Shown here piece by piece: positions 17,033 to 26,554 of a stretch of 39,933 nt of DNA (position 1 is its first letter; every line of letters begins with the position of its first letter). The position numbers and the translations under genes are program-made. Origin of the DNA: Actinomycetota bacterium (GTDB lineage Bacteria > Actinomycetota > Humimicrobiia > Humimicrobiales > Humimicrobiaceae); the NCBI GenBank assembly GCA_026392215.1, contig JAPLCN010000185.1, positions 1 through 39,933 on the forward strand, in the 5' to 3' direction. The notes beneath the pieces were generated by a model. It had not been told where the DNA came from and made no database searches. It saw only the letters and a list, made by a program, of their open reading frames with translations.

Positions 17033-17599
17033 TTATTTTTTTAGTTTTTTACCTGAATAATGAAGCTTCCTCTGCAAAGAAGTTATTTTATCCCGCAGTT
17101 TTACAGCTTCTTCAAAATTTTCTATAATAATCTGCTCCTCAAGCATGAATTTTAAATCTTTAATTTTATTTTCAATCTTAAGGCGCTTATTGCTGTTTAA
17201 AGGAATCTTGCCTTTATGTTCTATTCCGGTTTGAATCAGTTTTATTAAAGGGTTTAATTCTTCTTTAAACTCTTCATAACAGCGGGGGCATCCGACTCTT
17301 CCAATTTTCTTTATTGCGCTAAGTGAAATATTGCAGTACTGGCATCTCCGGTTTTCCCTGCTGCCTGCATTTAAGCTGTTAAAAAGGTCAAAAGATTCAT
17401 TTTCACTGAAAAAGCCCAAATCAATTGCAAGTATATTTGTGGAATTTTTAAGTTCCTCTCCAACCATATCTTCATCTGATAAAAAGGACAAATCCCTGAC
17501 ACATTCCTTGCATAAATCAAACTTCTTGACTTCTCCATCGTTATTTAATTGTATTAAATGAATATTTGCCTCATTTTTTCTACAATTGTCACAAATCAT
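17033..17599 (-). CDS. mcsA: McsA-like zinc-finger activator of McsB
   Basis: A 188-residue protein with four CxxC pairs: CDNC and CKEC near the N-terminus, CQYC and CPRC at about residues 85-110. A C-terminal UVR motif (IIIENFEEAVKLRDKI, about 155-175) and a basic tail follow. In Bacillota McsA binds zinc, stimulates McsB and helps regulate CtsR and ClpC. It is the first gene of mcsA-mcsB-clpC, and its stop abuts the mcsB start. A TTG lies one codon upstream of the ATG. The ggag Shine-Dalgarno is five bases before the ATG but only two before the TTG, so the ATG at 17599 is chosen. All eight zinc-type cysteines are intact, in contrast to the changes seen in McsB. Confidence 0.9.
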   Translation of the reverse strand: MICDNCRKNEANIHLIQLNNDGEVKKFDLCKECVRDLSFLSDEDMVGEELKNSTNILAIDLGFFSENESFDLFNSLNAGSRENRRCQYCNISLSAIKKIGRVGCPRCYEEFKEELNPLIKLIQTGIEHKGKIPLNSNKRLKIENKIKDLKFMLEEQIIIENFEEAVKLRDKITSLQRKLHYSGKKLKK

Positions 17600-17751
17600 C
17601 AATGCTCCGTTCTATTTAAAAAATATTAATTATTAATAAAAAGATATAAATAAAATATAAATTACTTATTATACACTAGCCTGCAAACTGATTATAACAT
17701 TTTTGAATTTTTTGAATATAAAAATTAACTTAAGTAGAAAAAGGGAAGCTA

Positions 17752-17780
17752 TATAAAACAGGAATGGGAATAAGTTTCAA
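17752..17780 (-). promoter_or_regulatory. Candidate sigma-A-type promoter for mcsA-mcsB-clpC
   Basis: On the minus strand, ttgaaa (17780-17775), a 17-base spacer and tttata (17757-17752) form a plausible -35/-10 pair about 150 bases before mcsA. Two further tataat boxes lie closer to the gene (17696-17691 and 17673-17668) without good -35 partners. I see no CtsR-type direct repeat and no CIRCE inverted repeat in the 286-base lysS-mcsA gap. Confidence 0.35.
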
Positions 17781-17888
17781 TTTAGTTGAAAATTCTAATT
17801 ATATTTAAGCAACTTTTAAATAATTTAACTTTTTATATATGCCTTAAAAATATTATAATTAAATTTTAAAGTAATATTATTTTTATTT

Positions 17889-19490
17889 TCAAATATCTTT
17901 TTCATTCCTCATCAACGGGAATAATATGACATCTCTGATTGAGGTGCTATTAGTAATTATCATAGCAAGCCTGTCAATGCCTATCCCTTCTCCTCCTGTA
18001 GGCGGCATTCCGTATTCAAGGGCTTTTAAGAAATCTATATCAATTTTACCGGAAATTCTTTCTTCCTCATCCTTGCTCTTAACCTGATGCTTAAATCTTT
18101 CAAACTGATCTCTTGGATCAATAAGCTCCGAAAAGGCATTTGCAATTTCTTCTCCGCCAATGAATAGTTCAAACCGCTCTGTAAGGTTCTGGTTTGCCGG
18201 GCTTTTTCTGGCAAGAGGCGAAATTTCAACAGGATAATCTTTAATAAATGTGGGTTTTATTAATTTTGACTGGACAAAAACTTCAAAAAATTCATTAATT
18301 ATCTTGCCTTTGCCGAAGCTGTCATCAATCTTAAGATTATTGCTTTTAGCCATGCATTTCAGCTCATCAATGCTTTTGTCAAAATCAACATCCAGGCCTG
18401 TAAACTTCCTTATTGAATCAATCATGGTCATTATATCCCATGAGATATCAAAATCAATATCATTTCCCCGGTAATTAAACTTAAGAGTCCCTGAAGCTTC
18501 CTTTGCAACATATTTAAGCAGCTCTTCAGTTAATTTTATAAGATCATTGTAGTCAACAAAGGACTGATAAAATTCAAGCATTGTAAATTCCGGATTATGC
18601 TTATAAGATATGCCTTCATTTCTGAAATTCCTGTTTATTTCAAAAACCTTCTCAAACCCGCCGATAATAAGCCTTTTCAGATAAAGCTCCGGAGCTATCC
18701 TTAAATAAAGCTCCATATTCAGTGCATTATGATGAGTAATAAATGGTTTTGCTGTTGCTCCTCCCGGAATAGGCTGGAGCATCGGTGTCTCTACTTCAAG
18801 AAATCCTCTGGAAGTTAAAAATTTCCTGAATGCTTCAATCATTTTAATCCTGATGATAAAAGCTTCCTTAACTTCGGGGTTAACAATAAAGTCCAGATAT
18901 CTTTGCCTGTATCTGGTTTCCTTGTCTTTAAGCCCATGCCATTTTTCCGGCAGAATTCTTATTGATTTGCTTAAAAGATCATAATCCTGGACATTTATGG
19001 AAAGCTCACCGGTATGTGTTTTAAATACAGTTCCGTTTACTCCGACAATGTCTCCGATGTCCAGATCTGAAAATTCATAATATTTTTCATCCCCGACATT
19101 TTTGATATTTAAGTATAATTGAATTTGCCCTGAAAAATCTTTTAGAACCGCAAAAGTAGCTTTGCCATGCCTTCTAAAAGCCATAATTCTTCCTGCAATG
19201 CTATAATCCCCTTCTACTTTTTCTCCTGCCTGGAGGTGTGAATAATTTGCGTGAATAGTCTTTGCGTCTATGTTTGTTATAAATTTTGCTTTATATAGAT
19301 CGCTTCCTTTTTTCTTCAGATTCTTAATTTTCTCAAGTTTCATCTTTAAAGATTCGCCAATAGGAGATTCAAGTTCAAGAAGATACTGCGCATCTGAATT
19401 TTCAATATTTTCAATATTTAATTGTATTTCTTCAATTCCGACCGCTTCCCTGGCTTCAAGGTTTTCGTTTTCTTTTTTTGTGTTATCCAT
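17889..19490 (-). CDS. lysS: Lysyl-tRNA synthetase, class II
   Basis: A 533-residue class II synthetase. An acidic N-terminal extension of about 45 residues (MDNTKKENENLEAREAVGIE) precedes the OB-fold anticodon-binding domain (about 95-190, SIAGRIMAFRRHGKATFAVL). Motif 1 lies in FLEVETPMLQPIPGGATAKP, motif 2 in RNFRNEGISYKHNPEFTMLE and motif 3 in GEGIGIDRLAMIITN. It charges tRNA-Lys in the cytoplasm. The extension makes it longer than the usual 490-505 residues and is low-complexity, probably disordered. It follows greA, a common greA-lysS pairing, and precedes the mcsA-mcsB-clpC group, as lysS does in Bacillus. Confidence 0.95.
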   Translation of the reverse strand: MDNTKKENENLEAREAVGIEEIQLNIENIENSDAQYLLELESPIGESLKMKLEKIKNLKKKGSDLYKAKFITNIDAKTIHANYSHLQAGEKVEGDYSIAGRIMAFRRHGKATFAVLKDFSGQIQLYLNIKNVGDEKYYEFSDLDIGDIVGVNGTVFKTHTGELSINVQDYDLLSKSIRILPEKWHGLKDKETRYRQRYLDFIVNPEVKEAFIIRIKMIEAFRKFLTSRGFLEVETPMLQPIPGGATAKPFITHHNALNMELYLRIAPELYLKRLIIGGFEKVFEINRNFRNEGISYKHNPEFTMLEFYQSFVDYNDLIKLTEELLKYVAKEASGTLKFNYRGNDIDFDISWDIMTMIDSIRKFTGLDVDFDKSIDELKCMAKSNNLKIDDSFGKGKIINEFFEVFVQSKLIKPTFIKDYPVEISPLARKSPANQNLTERFELFIGGEEIANAFSELIDPRDQFERFKHQVKSKDEEERISGKIDIDFLKALEYGMPPTGGEGIGIDRLAMIITNSTSIRDVILFPLMRNEKDI

Positions 19491-19662
19491 GTCTTTATAT
19501 TAAAAAATTAATAATAAATAATAAAAAAGATAAAAAATAAACTTAAATTATTTTTAAAATTATAATTCTTTAAAAAAATACATCAAATAAAATAATAAAG
19601 AAATATAAAAACAAAAAATTATTTAAGTGAATTTAAAAGAAAAACTTTAATAATAAGACTTA

Positions 19663-20130
19663 TTAAATTATATCAATAATTTTAAGCCTGAAAGTTTTTC
19701 CAGGAGTCTTAACGGTAACTTCATCTTTGATTTTCTTGCCAAGGAGAGCCCTCCCAAGAGGCGATTCATCAGAAATTTTCATTTGAGACGGTTCAGATTC
19801 AATAGAGCTTACTATTTCAAATTTTCTATTTTTATTTATATCAAAATCTCTCACTACTACTACAGAGCCTATATCAACAGTATCTTTGCTGACTTTTTTA
19901 TCTACAAGTACAAAGTTTTGGAGAATATCGCTTATCTGCTCAATCCTGCCTTCAACGAAAGCCTGCTCGTTTTTAGCATATTCATATTCCAGATTTTCAG
20001 ATAAATCTCCACCTGCCGTCTTGGCTTCTTTTAATCTTTCTGCAATTTCTTTTCTTTTTACTTTTACAAGATTATCCAGGTCTTTTAATAGCTTTTCATG
20101 ACCTTCCTTAGTTATTCGATATTCTTTCAT
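19663..20130 (-). CDS. greA: Transcription elongation factor GreA
   Basis: A 155-residue protein with an N-terminal coiled coil (MKEYRITKEGHEKLLKDLDN to about residue 75, including the acidic tip GGDLSENLEYEYAKNEQAF) and the C-terminal FKBP-like domain (SPLGRALLGKKIKDEVTVKT). GreA enters the RNA polymerase secondary channel and stimulates cleavage of backtracked transcripts through the acidic tip residues. The length is standard. The 172-base gap to lysS is nearly pure A/T and carries no structure I can support. Confidence 0.95.
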   Translation of the reverse strand: MKEYRITKEGHEKLLKDLDNLVKVKRKEIAERLKEAKTAGGDLSENLEYEYAKNEQAFVEGRIEQISDILQNFVLVDKKVSKDTVDIGSVVVVRDFDINKNRKFEIVSSIESEPSQMKISDESPLGRALLGKKIKDEVTVKTPGKTFRLKIIDII

Positions 20131-20316
20131 TAAGCTTTACTCCTGATTAAAAAGAAATTATTAAAAAACTGTACTAAAAAGTCAAAAATTATTTGAACGT
20201 ATTATATTGTATTAAATTCCTTATGTCAAAATTACAAAAAAAAATTACAGCAAAATAATAAGCATTTAAATAAACAGGCAATATGTAAATCATCTTTTAA
20301 TAATATTTGCTGTGTT

Positions 20317-21096
20317 TTAGCCAAACCTGCCGGTAATATAATCTTCAGTCCTTTTATCTGACGGGAACGTGAATACCTTATTTGTATCGCCATACTCAAT
20401 TAATCTTGCCGGCTCACCTTGTTTTTCCATTAAAAGAAACGCAGTCTTTTGAGATACCCGTGCAGCTTGCTGCATATTATGAGTCACTATAATTATTGTG
20501 TAATTATCTTTTAGTTCAGTTATTAAATCCTCTATTTTTTGAGTAGAAATTGGATCAAGAGCTGATGCAGGTTCATCCATTAATAAAATTTCAGAGGCAA
20601 CTGCCAGAACTCTTGCAATGCAAAGTCTTTGCTGCTGACCGCCGGATAAATCAAGAGCGCTTTTATTAAGCTTTCTCTGGACTTCATCCCAGAGCGCTGC
20701 CTTCTTTAAGCTATCCTCCACAATAAAATCAAGCTCTGATTTTGAGTATTTTTTATGCAGCCTCGGACCATAAGCAACATTATCATAAATAGTTTTAGGG
20801 AAAGGATTTGGCCTTTGAAAAACCATTCCGACTTTTTTTCGCAGCTCAACTATATCCACACCTGATTTATATATATCAACTCCATCGATTTCAACATTTC
20901 CATCTACCTTTACATTTCCTAAAAGCTCATTCATCCTGTTAAAAGTTCGAAGCAAAGTTGATTTGCCGCAGCCTGATGGTCCTATTATTGATGTGACAGT
21001 ATTTTTTATAATATCAAAATTTACATCTGTTAATACTTTAGTGTCACCATAATAAAAACCAAAATTTTTAACACTTATTTTGACATTATTTTCCAT
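20317..21096 (-). CDS. pstB: Phosphate ABC transporter ATP-binding protein PstB
   Basis: A 259-residue ABC ATPase with Walker [21 protein letters not shown], the PstB-typical Q-loop [20 protein letters not shown], signature [16 protein letters not shown], Walker [16 protein letters not shown], and the C-terminal [10 protein letters not shown] ending. It would energise phosphate uptake with PstS, PstC and PstA. None of those genes, nor phoU, is adjacent: pstB sits alone between purE and greA, with 186-base and 124-base flanking gaps. It must therefore work with partners encoded elsewhere, or be a paralogue. The identification is strong because the NPFPK and FNRMN motifs are specific to PstB. 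Confidence 0.93.
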   Translation of the reverse strand: MENNVKISVKNFGFYYGDTKVLTDVNFDIIKNTVTSIIGPSGCGKSTLLRTFNRMNELLGNVKVDGNVEIDGVDIYKSGVDIVELRKKVGMVFQRPNPFPKTIYDNVAYGPRLHKKYSKSELDFIVEDSLKKAALWDEVQRKLNKSALDLSGGQQQRLCIARVLAVASEILLMDEPASALDPISTQKIEDLITELKDNYTIIIVTHNMQQAARVSQKTAFLLMEKQGEPARLIEYGDTNKVFTFPSDKRTEDYITGRFG

Positions 21097-21220
21097 TAAA
21101 CCTATCTCCAGACAATTAAGTAAATACTATAAAACAATCCTTCTTAAAATATATTTTTATTAATTTTAGTTTACTTGGCGCTTCTTTTAAATAATGGGCT
21201 ATTTAGAAAAAGAAAAATTA

Positions 21221-21682
21221 TTAATTTTCCTGTTTTAACTTATACTGCTCAAATTTTTTATTAATTTCAGCATATTTCAGGGATAATATCTGAATAGCGA
21301 GGAGAGCAGCATTTTTTGCTCCGTTAATTGCAACAGTAGCTACCGGCACCCCGGTCGGCATCTGCACGATTGAAAGAAGTGAATCAAGTCCGCCCAAATC
21401 ATCTGTTTTTATCGGAACCCCTATTACGGGAAGTGTTGTATGCGATGCAACAACTCCTGGAAGATGTGCAGCCTTCCCTGCTCCGGCTATCACCACTTCA
21501 AAACCGTTAGCTTTTAAATTCTTTGCAAAATTAGATGTTTTATTTGGCATCCTGTGGGCAGATGAAATAATTTTTTCATATCCGACTCCAAAATCATCTA
21601 AAATATCTTCTGCACCTTTCATTATGCTTTCATCCGAGCTGCTGCCCATAATAATAGCTATCAATGGCTTAGCGTTTGACAT
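21221..21682 (-). CDS. purE: 5-(carboxyamino)imidazole ribonucleotide mutase
   Basis: A 153-residue class I PurE of slightly short length. It has the [16 protein letters not shown] phosphate-binding N-terminus, [15 protein letters not shown] with the catalytic His, [20 protein letters not shown], and [20 protein letters not shown]. It rearranges N5-CAIR to CAIR in purine synthesis. The ATG has a strong ggagg eight bases upstream. It lies 22 bases after purD. Class I enzymes normally need PurK, which is not in the window. Confidence 0.95.
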   Translation of the reverse strand: MSNAKPLIAIIMGSSSDESIMKGAEDILDDFGVGYEKIISSAHRMPNKTSNFAKNLKANGFEVVIAGAGKAAHLPGVVASHTTLPVIGVPIKTDDLGGLDSLLSIVQMPTGVPVATVAINGAKNAALLAIQILSLKYAEINKKFEQYKLKQEN

Positions 21683-21704
21683 ATTTCTTTGCCTCCCTAA
21701 TTAT

Positions 21705-22997
21705 TTAAGATTCTTCAACCTTTAATGCAATGTCTTTTCTGAACTGCATTCCATCAAATTTTATTTTCTCGATGCTTTTATAAACCATTTTCCTTGCTTC
21801 CTTAAAAGTTTCTGCTCTGGCAACAACATTTAAAACTCTTCCGCCGTTTGTAACTATATTATCATCGGCGCTGCCGGTTCCAGCATGAAAAATAAATACA
21901 TCCTTTACCCCGGCAACATCTTCAAGGCCTGAAATTACATCACCTTTTGAAGAAGATTCGGGATAACCTTTTGAAGCTAAAACTATGCAAACAGTTTTGC
22001 TGTTTCCCCAGCTAAGCTTTGTGCTGTTTAAAGTTCCTGATGCACAATCCATTAAGACAGGTACTACATCATCACCTAACCTTGGCAATACAACCTGGAT
22101 TTCGGGATCTCCGAATCTGCAATTATACTCAAGCAGATATGGCTCGTTTTCCTTAACAATAATTCCGCCATACAAAACACCTTTATAATCAATGCCTTCA
22201 GTTTTAAGTGCATTAAAAGTAGGAAAAATAATTTTATTTAATATTTTCTCATACAATATATCATCTATAAACGGAAGGGGGCTGTAACTACCCATTCCTC
22301 CTGTATTTTTGCCATTGTCTCCATCAAAAATCTTTTTGTAATCCTGTGCCAAATCCATGGGAATCAAAGTTTTGCCGTCACATAAGCAAAGTAACGATAC
22401 TTCAAAACCTGAAATAAAATCTTCAATTACTATTTCTTCTCCGGATTTTCCAAACCTGTTTTCTACAAAAAATCCGTTCATGGCATCAAGAAGTTCTTTT
22501 TTATTTTGTGCAATAATTACGCCTTTACCTGCTGCTAGCCCGTCTGCTTTAATTACATAAGGAAATTTATAATCCTTAAGCCCATTTATGTATTTAACTG
22601 CCTTGTCAGCATCAGATTTATTAAAAAAAACTGCCTTTGCTGTCGGAATGTCGTAATTCATGCAAAGTTTTTTAGTGAAAACCTTGCTGCCTTCTATCTG
22701 TGCCGCCACTTTACCGGGTCCGAAAGCCAGGCATCTGTTTTCACTTAAATAATCGACAATCCCATCTACTAAGGGTGCTTCAGGGCCGACAACTGTAAAA
22801 TCAATCTTATTTTTTTTAATAAACTGCAATATGTCTTTAAAATTTTCCTTTGAAAGTGAAATATTTTTACATTCTGCAATCTGTGCAATACCAATATTGC
22901 CTGGAATTGCAAATAATTTATCTACTGACGCACTTTGAGAAATTTTCCATGCAAGGCAGTGTTCTCTCCCGCCGCTTCCAATTATAAGGATATTCAT
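21705..22997 (-). CDS. purD: Phosphoribosylamine-glycine ligase
   Basis: A 430-residue ATP-grasp enzyme. The N-terminal domain begins MNILIIGSGGREHCLAWKIS. The ATP-grasp core includes YVIKADGLAAGKGVIIAQNK, the signature LLEYNCRFGDPEIQVVLPRL and GGMGSYSPLPFID. The C-terminal domain includes VLASKGYPESSSKGDVISG and GGRVLNVVARAETFKEA. It joins glycine to phosphoribosylamine, the second step of purine synthesis. The length is typical and no key residue is missing. It stands between purA and purE, all on the same strand, so the three purine genes are probably expressed together. Confidence 0.96.
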   Translation of the reverse strand: MNILIIGSGGREHCLAWKISQSASVDKLFAIPGNIGIAQIAECKNISLSKENFKDILQFIKKNKIDFTVVGPEAPLVDGIVDYLSENRCLAFGPGKVAAQIEGSKVFTKKLCMNYDIPTAKAVFFNKSDADKAVKYINGLKDYKFPYVIKADGLAAGKGVIIAQNKKELLDAMNGFFVENRFGKSGEEIVIEDFISGFEVSLLCLCDGKTLIPMDLAQDYKKIFDGDNGKNTGGMGSYSPLPFIDDILYEKILNKIIFPTFNALKTEGIDYKGVLYGGIIVKENEPYLLEYNCRFGDPEIQVVLPRLGDDVVPVLMDCASGTLNSTKLSWGNSKTVCIVLASKGYPESSSKGDVISGLEDVAGVKDVFIFHAGTGSADDNIVTNGGRVLNVVARAETFKEARKMVYKSIEKIKFDGMQFRKDIALKVEES

Positions 22998-23061
22998 TTT
23001 TATTAAACCTCTTTTAAGCCTTACATTAATTTATACATTTATACTTGTTTGCTAAAGAAAC

Positions 23062-24360
23062 TTAAAAAAAATTCTTTTTCAGATTTTCATCCTTAATGAT
23101 AATCTGATTTCTATCCGGACCTACGCTTATCATTGATACCGGAATTTTTGTCAACTCTTCAATTGTATTGATATATTTCCTGGCGTTATAAGGCAACTTC
23201 TCAAACTCCAGAATATTTGTTATGTCTTCATCCCAGCCATTAACTTCAATATATTGCGGCTGACTTTTTTCAAGTGTAAAGCAGTTTGGAGTGACATTCT
23301 CATATATGTTGTCACCAACTTTGTAGCTTGTGCAAATTTTTATTTTTTCTATTCCACTAAGGACATCAAGTTTGGTAATAGCAATGCTGCTTAAATTGTT
23401 TATCATGCCGGCATATTTAATAATTACGCAGTCAAACCATCCGCATCTTCTGGCTCTGCCGGTAGTGGTTCCGTATTCATGGCCTTTTACCCTTATAAAT
23501 TCACCAATTTTGCCAAGTTCTTCAGTGGGGAAAACCCCTTCGCCGACTCTTGTGCAGTAAGATTTAGTTATTCCTATCACCTCATTGACTCTTCCCGGAC
23601 CAATACCAGCGCCGGCAAAAACTCCTCCTGCTATTGTTGATGATGATGTTACAAACGGATAAGTTCCGTGGTCAATATCAAGAAGAGTGCCTTGAGCTCC
23701 TTCAAAAAGGATATTCTTTTTTTCATCAAGAGCTTTATTTATTAAAAATGTGCTTTCAACTACATATTTTTTTATTATTCTTGCATATTCGTTGTATTTT
23801 TCAAAAATTTCTTTTGCGTCAAATGTTTCAGCGCCATAAACCTTGCTTAATATGGCGTTTTTAACCTCCAGAACATCATTAAGCTTTTGCCAGAATAATT
23901 CAGCATCCAGCAAGTCGCAAACCCTGATTCCTACTCTGCTTGCCTTGTCTGAATAAACAGGCCCTATTCCCTTTTTTGTTGTTCCTATTTTGGATGAACC
24001 CAGCCTTTTTTCAGAAGCTCCGTCAAGAGCAATATGATAAGGCATAATAATGTGGCAATTTGAGCTTATTCTTAAGTTTTCAGTATCAATTCCCTTTTTT
24101 TCAAGATTTTCAATTTCAGAAATCAATGTTGCAGGATTTATCACAACACCATTTCCAATAACACAAACAACATCAGGATATAAAATTCCTGAAGGAATAA
24201 GGTGCAATTTAAACTCCTGACCATTAAATATTACCGTGTGGCCGGCATTATCGCCGCCCTGAAACCTTACAACCATACCAACCTTGCTTGAAAGCAAATC
24301 CGTTATTCTTCCTTTGCCTTCATCGCCCCATTGGGCTCCAACTAACACTATATTTGCCAT
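23062..24360 (-). CDS. purA: Adenylosuccinate synthetase
   Basis: A 432-residue GTP-dependent synthetase with QWGDEGKGRITDLLS (P-loop-like, catalytic Asp), GGDNAGHTV (catalytic His), GTTKKGIGPVYSDKASRVGI, LFEGAQGTLLDIDHGTYPFV and TTTGRARRCGWFD. It links IMP and aspartate to form adenylosuccinate, the first committed step to AMP. The length fits the bacterial family. It follows dnaB with a 141-base gap, the same dnaB-purA neighbourhood known from Bacillus and clostridia. Confidence 0.96.
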   Translation of the reverse strand: MANIVLVGAQWGDEGKGRITDLLSSKVGMVVRFQGGDNAGHTVIFNGQEFKLHLIPSGILYPDVVCVIGNGVVINPATLISEIENLEKKGIDTENLRISSNCHIIMPYHIALDGASEKRLGSSKIGTTKKGIGPVYSDKASRVGIRVCDLLDAELFWQKLNDVLEVKNAILSKVYGAETFDAKEIFEKYNEYARIIKKYVVESTFLINKALDEKKNILFEGAQGTLLDIDHGTYPFVTSSSTIAGGVFAGAGIGPGRVNEVIGITKSYCTRVGEGVFPTEELGKIGEFIRVKGHEYGTTTGRARRCGWFDCVIIKYAGMINNLSSIAITKLDVLSGIEKIKICTSYKVGDNIYENVTPNCFTLEKSQPQYIEVNGWDEDITNILEFEKLPYNARKYINTIEELTKIPVSMISVGPDRNQIIIKDENLKKNFF

Positions 24361-24501
24361 AATATTATTTCCTCTTATTATTTATAGTAACTTATTTTGT
24401 ATAGTCTTAAATTTAACAATTAATAATTTAAATTAATTGTTAAAAAGCATTTAAAACTTTAATAACCTTATAAAGATATCATCCGGCTTTTTTAGAATTT
24501 T

Positions 24502-25911
24502 TTAACTTTTATTTTCTTCGGCATGAGCTTTATCCAAATTCAAAAATAATGCATACTCTTTTGAAAACTTTAACTCAATTTTCCCTGTTGGTCCATTTCT
24601 ATGCTTGCTTATCAGCACTTCCGCAATTCCTGGCGATTTACTATTTTCACGTTCATAATATTCATCTCTATAAATAAACATTACGAGATCTGCATCCTGT
24701 TCAATCGCTCCGGATTCTCTTAAATCTGCTAAAATCGGCCTTTTATCCGGCCTTTTTTCAACCTCTCTTGATAGCTGCGAAACAGCAAGAACCGGAATCT
24801 TAAGTTCTCTTGCCAAACTTTTAAGATTTCTTGAAATATCTGTTATTTCCAGAACTCTGTTTTCCTTATAATTTGTTCCTGACTGCATCAGCTGGAGATA
24901 ATCAATTATTATAAGCTTTACCCCGTAATTACTTACAAGCATTCTTGACCTGGCCCGGAGTTCCATTACCGTAAGTATAGGCGCATCATCAATATAAATA
25001 TTGCTTTCAGACAGCTTCTCAATTGCATGCCCTAATTTTGGCCATTCATGTTCCCTTATATCTCCAGATCTTATCCTGTTTAAATCAATTCTTGCTTCTG
25101 AACATAAAAGCCTCTGTGCAATCTGCTGTTTTGACATTTCAAGTGAAAAAATTGCTACAGACGTATTGTTTATAATGCTGGCATTTTTCATAATGCAAAG
25201 AGCAAGAGAAGTTTTACCCATACTGGGCCTTGATGCTAAAATTATAAGATCAGAATCCTGAAGACCGGAAGTTATCTTATCCAGATCAATAAAACCTGTT
25301 GCAATTCCGGTTGTGCTTGCCTTTTTTTCAGATAGTGCAACTGTCTGGTCGTATACTTCGGTTAATACTTCTTTTATCTGAATAAAAGTACTGTTTCTGG
25401 AACCGTAATTTAAATCCTGTGAAATTAAAAAGATCATCTGCTGGGCTTTATCAACTGCCGCCTCTAAATCATCCGGAACTTCATAACCCATCCTTGCAAT
25501 ATCAGTTGCAGCATAAATCAGCTTCCTTAAAATTGAATTATGCTTTACGATTTCTGCGTAATATATAGCATTTGAAGCAAGCGGAATATTTGAAATTAAA
25601 GAATGTATGAATGTTTTGCCGCCAATTTCTTCAAGCAGGTCCTTTTTTTTTAAGTAATCAGCTAAAGTAATAGAGTCTACAGGCTCGCCTTTAGAGTAAA
25701 GTTCCTTAATAGCTTTGAAAATTTCATTATTTGACTTTCTGTAAAAATCATCTTCCCTTACAATTTCAAGCACGCTGCTTATTGCTTCTTTTGAAATAAG
25801 CATAGAGCCAAGCAAGGATTCCTCTGCTTCCAAATTATATGGCGGGATCCTTTCAAGTTTTCTTGTATTTAAGGTTTCTTTATAAAATGTCTTTTTTAAT
25901 ATATCCTGCAT
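24502..25911 (-). CDS. dnaB: Replicative DNA helicase DnaB
   Basis: A 469-residue hexameric helicase (DnaC in Bacillus naming). The N-terminal domain starts at about residue 22 (IPPYNLEAEESLLGSMLI). The RecA-like domain has Walker A ASRPSMGKTSLALCI, SVAIFSLEMSKQQIAQRLLC, Walker B VKLIIIDYLQLM, and ILADLRESGAIEQDADLVMF with the arginine-finger region. It unwinds DNA at the replication fork and loads primase. There is no intein or insertion. It follows rplI, as in the conserved rpsF-ssb-rpsR-rplI-dnaB group. Confidence 0.96.
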   Translation of the reverse strand: MQDILKKTFYKETLNTRKLERIPPYNLEAEESLLGSMLISKEAISSVLEIVREDDFYRKSNNEIFKAIKELYSKGEPVDSITLADYLKKKDLLEEIGGKTFIHSLISNIPLASNAIYYAEIVKHNSILRKLIYAATDIARMGYEVPDDLEAAVDKAQQMIFLISQDLNYGSRNSTFIQIKEVLTEVYDQTVALSEKKASTTGIATGFIDLDKITSGLQDSDLIILASRPSMGKTSLALCIMKNASIINNTSVAIFSLEMSKQQIAQRLLCSEARIDLNRIRSGDIREHEWPKLGHAIEKLSESNIYIDDAPILTVMELRARSRMLVSNYGVKLIIIDYLQLMQSGTNYKENRVLEITDISRNLKSLARELKIPVLAVSQLSREVEKRPDKRPILADLRESGAIEQDADLVMFIYRDEYYERENSKSPGIAEVLISKHRNGPTGKIELKFSKEYALFLNLDKAHAEENKS

Positions 25912-25990
25912 AAATAAATTACCTGGATAACTTAATTAAATTGTCAGCTATTTATATTTTATCTGAATGTATTTAAAAAACTAATACTGA

Positions 25991-26506
25991 TTAATTTTCA
26001 GCAGGTGTCTCGCTTACAGCAGGTTCTTCTTCTTGTTCTGTTTCTGCTTCTGCCTGCTTTTTATCCGGTTCAATTACAACATTTACAGTGCACTTTTCAT
26101 CTTTATAAAGTTTGATATTGATATCATAATTTCCAATTTCTTTAATGGTATCTTCAAGTTCAATTTTTTTTCTATCAACTTCGATTTTTTTAAAAGATAA
26201 AATTTTATCAGCAATATCTTTATTTGTTATTGACCCGTACATTTTGCCTTCAGAGCTTGATTTAACCTTAAAAATTAATTTTAAGCCATTAAGCTGCTCT
26301 GCAATTTCATTTGCTTCTTTAATGCTTTTAGCCTCAACTTTTACTCTGGATTTTTTAACTAAATCTATTTGCTTCTGATTTCCTGGAGTAGCCATAATTG
26401 CTATGCCTGATGGAATCAGAAAATTTTTAGCATATCCGTCTTTTACAATTAAAACTTCTCCAAAGCTTCCAATTTTTTCAACATCTTTTGTTAAAATAAC
26501 TTTCAA
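25991..26506 (-). CDS. rplI: Large ribosomal subunit protein bL9
   Basis: A 171-residue protein with the N-terminal 23S-rRNA-binding domain containing the L9 signature (GSFGEVLIVKDGYAKNFLIP), the long connecting helix, and the C-terminal domain (SEGKMYGSITNKDIADKIL). An extra acidic tail of about 22 residues (AEAETEQEEEPAVSETPAEN) makes it longer than the usual 148. The start is TTG at 26506, five bases after a perfect aggagg. Any ATG start would remove the N-terminal domain. It lies between the DUF2232 gene and dnaB; the GdpP gene found here in Bacillus is absent. Confidence 0.95.
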   Translation of the reverse strand: MKVILTKDVEKIGSFGEVLIVKDGYAKNFLIPSGIAIMATPGNQKQIDLVKKSRVKVEAKSIKEANEIAEQLNGLKLIFKVKSSSEGKMYGSITNKDIADKILSFKKIEVDRKKIELEDTIKEIGNYDINIKLYKDEKCTVNVVIEPDKKQAEAETEQEEEPAVSETPAEN

Positions 26507-26554
26507 TGTATCCTCCTCATAATTATATCTATTCTTCTATAGTTTAATTCCAAT

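Noticed and set aside
17603-17888. A CtsR or CIRCE operator before mcsA
   Set aside because: No GGTCAAA-type direct repeat and no CIRCE inverted repeat could be found on either strand.
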